In this document: one piece after another, positions 6,761 through 7,905 of the stretch
Layout of the letters: the number at the start of each line of letters is the position of its first letter
Numbering within the stretch: the first letter of the stretch is position 1
From: Vitreoscilla sp.
GTDB lineage: Bacteria > Pseudomonadota > Gammaproteobacteria > Burkholderiales > Burkholderiaceae
DNA: 7,905 nucleotides
Reading direction: 5' to 3'
Assembly (NCBI GenBank): GCA_014378125.1
Contig: JACMOG010000374.1
Span: 1 to 7,905, forward strand
Position numbers and translations under genes: made by a program
Notes under the pieces: model-generated
Told to the model about the DNA's origin: nothing
What the model saw: only the letters and a program-made list of their open reading frames with translations
Database searches by the model: none

Positions 6761-7171
6761 GACACCTGCGGCGGCGCCTGCCCGCACGGCGGCGGGGCGT
6801 TCTCGGGCAAGGACCCGAGCAAGGTCGATCGCTCGGCCGCGTATGCGGCCCGTTACGTCGCGAAGAACATCGTCGCCGCCGGCCTGGCGCGCCAGTGCCA
6901 GATCCAGGTCGCGTACGCGATCGGCGTGGCGCGGCCGATGAACGTGACGGTCTACACCGAAGGCACCGGCGTGATGTCCGACGACAAGCTCTCGGCACTC
7001 GTGCAAGAGCATTTCGACCTGCGCCCGAAGGGCATCATCCAGATGCTCGATCTGCTGCGCCCGATCTACGAGAAGACCGCGGCCTACGGCCACTTCGGCC
7101 GCGAGGAACCGGAGTTCACGTGGGAGAAGACCGACAAGGCCGCCACGCTGCGGGCAGCGGCCGGGCTGTAG
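6761..7171 (+). pseudogene. metK: C-terminal fragment of S-adenosylmethionine synthetase
   Basis: Full MetK makes S-adenosylmethionine from ATP and methionine and is about 385-390 residues. Only the last 136 codons are here, with an intact frame and TAG stop. The fragment begins [20 protein letters not shown], containing the glycine-rich MetK signature GGGAFSGKD, and goes on through [35 protein letters not shown] and [20 protein letters not shown], ending LRAAAGL. The N-terminal and central domains, including the methionine-binding and other ATP-binding residues, are absent, so it cannot be an enzyme. Conservation is high with no stops, which points to a recent truncation or a junction with a functional copy elsewhere. 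It is fused to the YcaQ-like relic with 10 bp between the two similarities, in a different frame. A Met at 6686 opens the frame but lies inside YcaQ-derived sequence. Confidence 0.88.
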
Positions 7172-7207
7172 GCCCGGCGTTCGCCGCAGACGAGCCTTGG
7201 ACCTTGC

Positions 7208-7252
7208 GGCCCAGGCTCACATCGCACCAGCGATGTGAAGGCCTGCAGGGCC
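7208..7252. repeat. Inverted repeat 36 bp after the metK stop
   Basis: TCACATCGC (7217-7225) and GCGATGTGA (7230-7238) are perfect 9-bp arms around ACCA. Outside them AGGC (7213-7216) pairs with GCCT (7241-7244) past a 2-nt bulge, and GGCCC (7208-7212) pairs with GGGCC (7248-7252) past a 3-nt bulge, giving 18 pairs in all. No T run follows on either strand, so it is not a classic intrinsic terminator. It may be a native metK 3' structure, an operator dyad, or a REP-like element. Only the pairing is seen. Confidence 0.6.
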
Positions 7253-7597
7253 GGGTTGCATCCACGAGGCGGCGTCCTCAAGGCCACGGCGGGCCGTCAG
7301 CGCGCCGCGCGCACGCTCGGCGTTTGTTCTGACGGGCGAAGGGTGTCTCAACCGTCGTTGCGTTCCACAGCCCTCGAAGCCTGCCTCGCGACCCCTGGTC
7401 GATGGCCGGTTCGCGAAGGTCCTGCGCATCGCGACGGCGGTCGCCTCGGTGTTTGCCTTGGCCGCGCCAAGCAAGCGCCGTGCGGGTGACGGCCGCCTGG
7501 CCACTGCACTGGGGCGCCCGCACCCCCGATTTGCCGATCAACTCGCCGACCTCGATGGACGGCGACGACAACATCCGAAGGCCCGTCCGACGATTCC
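7253..7597. other. Stretch without a recognisable gene
   Basis: Open frames exist on both strands here, as expected at this GC content, but none has a recognisable domain or good start. One plus-strand frame gives RFAKVLRIATAVASVFALAA (about 7408-7467), which resembles a signal peptide or membrane start. It leads into no recognisable protein and lacks a suitable start codon and ribosome binding site. I read the stretch as decayed DNA between the metK and DUF2238 relics. Confidence 0.5.
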
Positions 7598-7846
7598 CTT
7601 GTGCCGCTGGGCAACTGGATGCGCGCATAGTTCCACCTCGCGCGCGACCCGTATGACGGCATCGGCCACTTCGCGCAGGGCTTTGCGCCCGCGATCGCGG
7701 CGCGCAAGTTGCTGCTGAGCCGCACCGGCCTGGCACGCGGCGCCTGGCTGTTCGCCGTGGTGGTACTGACGTGCTCGGGACTCGGCCGGGGCGCCGAGGA
7801 ATACCTCGGCACGCAAGGCGATCCCCGGGACACACAGCAGGACATG
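7598..7846 (+). pseudogene. Relic of a DUF2238 (YjdF-type) membrane protein
   Basis: DUF2238 proteins are small multi-pass inner-membrane proteins of unknown function. This piece reads LVPLGNWMRA, then an in-frame TAG at 7628-7630, then FHLARDPYDGIGHFAQGFAP, AIAARKLLLSRTGL and ARGAWLFAVVVLTCSG, and last EEYLGTQGDPRDTQQDM. The family motifs PLGxWM, YDxIGHFAQGF and LGTQGDxxDTQxDM are clear. The segment normally found between the WLF helix and LGTQGD, with a conserved acidic/Trp stretch, is missing, so there is an in-frame deletion of perhaps 15-20 codons. Upstream membrane helices and everything after DTQQDM are also missing. The last part recurs at 1-82 as part of the terminal repeat. Nonsense codon, deletion and truncation at both ends mark it as dead. 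Confidence 0.72.
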
Positions 7847-7905
7847 GCGCCGGCCGGCACCACGAGCGCCTCGATCTCCACGCTGCGCTCGACGCGCCAG
7901 CGCTC
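7765..7905. repeat. Terminal direct repeat, right copy
   Basis: Exact copy of bases 1-141. Removing one copy leaves a 7,764-base unit. Because 7,764 is divisible by three, the DUF2238 relic frame is the same in both copies and runs unbroken across the join until similarity ends at base 82 of the next unit. Confidence 0.97.

Noticed and set aside
7172..7300. S-adenosylhomocysteine riboswitch or another methionine-cycle RNA after metK
   Set aside because: The hairpin does not show the conserved core expected for that riboswitch, and no ahcY or other methionine-cycle gene follows.
1..7905. CRISPR array, tRNA or rRNA genes, toxin-antitoxin pair, plasmid origin iterons
   Set aside because: I looked for short regular repeats with spacers, cloverleaf ends, conserved rRNA segments, paired small genes and iterons, and saw none. 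The tandem repeats found are protein-coding Ig and propeller units.

Overview
The window is very GC-rich and reads as Betaproteobacteria, most likely Burkholderiales. This rests on the near-canonical C-terminal third of a MetK of the type seen in that order, the DUF2238 and YcaQ-like relics, and a SARP-type regulator fused to an AAA/STAND ATPase. Bases 1-141 and 7765-7905 are identical. The window is therefore a contig that closes on itself with an exact 141-base overlap. The underlying unit is 7,764 bp and is either a circle, one period of a tandem amplification, or an assembly loop. I see no replication, mobilisation, integrase or transposase gene, so a self-replicating plasmid is not supported by the content.

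Only two genes look intact, both on the minus strand. The upstream one (6256 to 3749) encodes an 835-residue lipoprotein with a lipobox ending at Cys30, four tandem Ig-like domains and eight Trp-initiated C-terminal repeats that probably form a beta-propeller. The second (3683 to 315), starting 65 nt further on, encodes a 1,122-residue regulator: winged helix, bacterial transcriptional activation domain (BTAD), AAA/STAND ATPase and a long TPR-like C-terminus. The lipoprotein leader carries two CGTTAG heptamers 11 bp apart, the geometry expected of a SARP operator. Both genes also share an exact 11-mer just upstream. I infer a two-gene surface-protein and regulator module, possibly self-regulated.

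The rest, from 6340 to 7764 and on through 1 to 314, is a graveyard of truncated genes. On the plus strand these are a YcaQ-like (HTH_42) DNA glycosylase relic with frameshifts and an internal deletion, butted within about 10 bp onto the C-terminal 136 codons of metK, and then a DUF2238 relic with an in-frame TAG and an internal deletion. A 9-bp perfect inverted repeat with flanking pairings lies just after the metK stop. The remaining stretches (7253-7597 and 142-314) hold no gene I can recognise. A short minus-strand coding-like tract at 79-254 is unidentified.

The most interesting points are the self-closing contig, the SARP module with its candidate operator, and the relic gene fusions around it. 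A nearly perfect 15-bp direct repeat also sits at both edges of the intact module.
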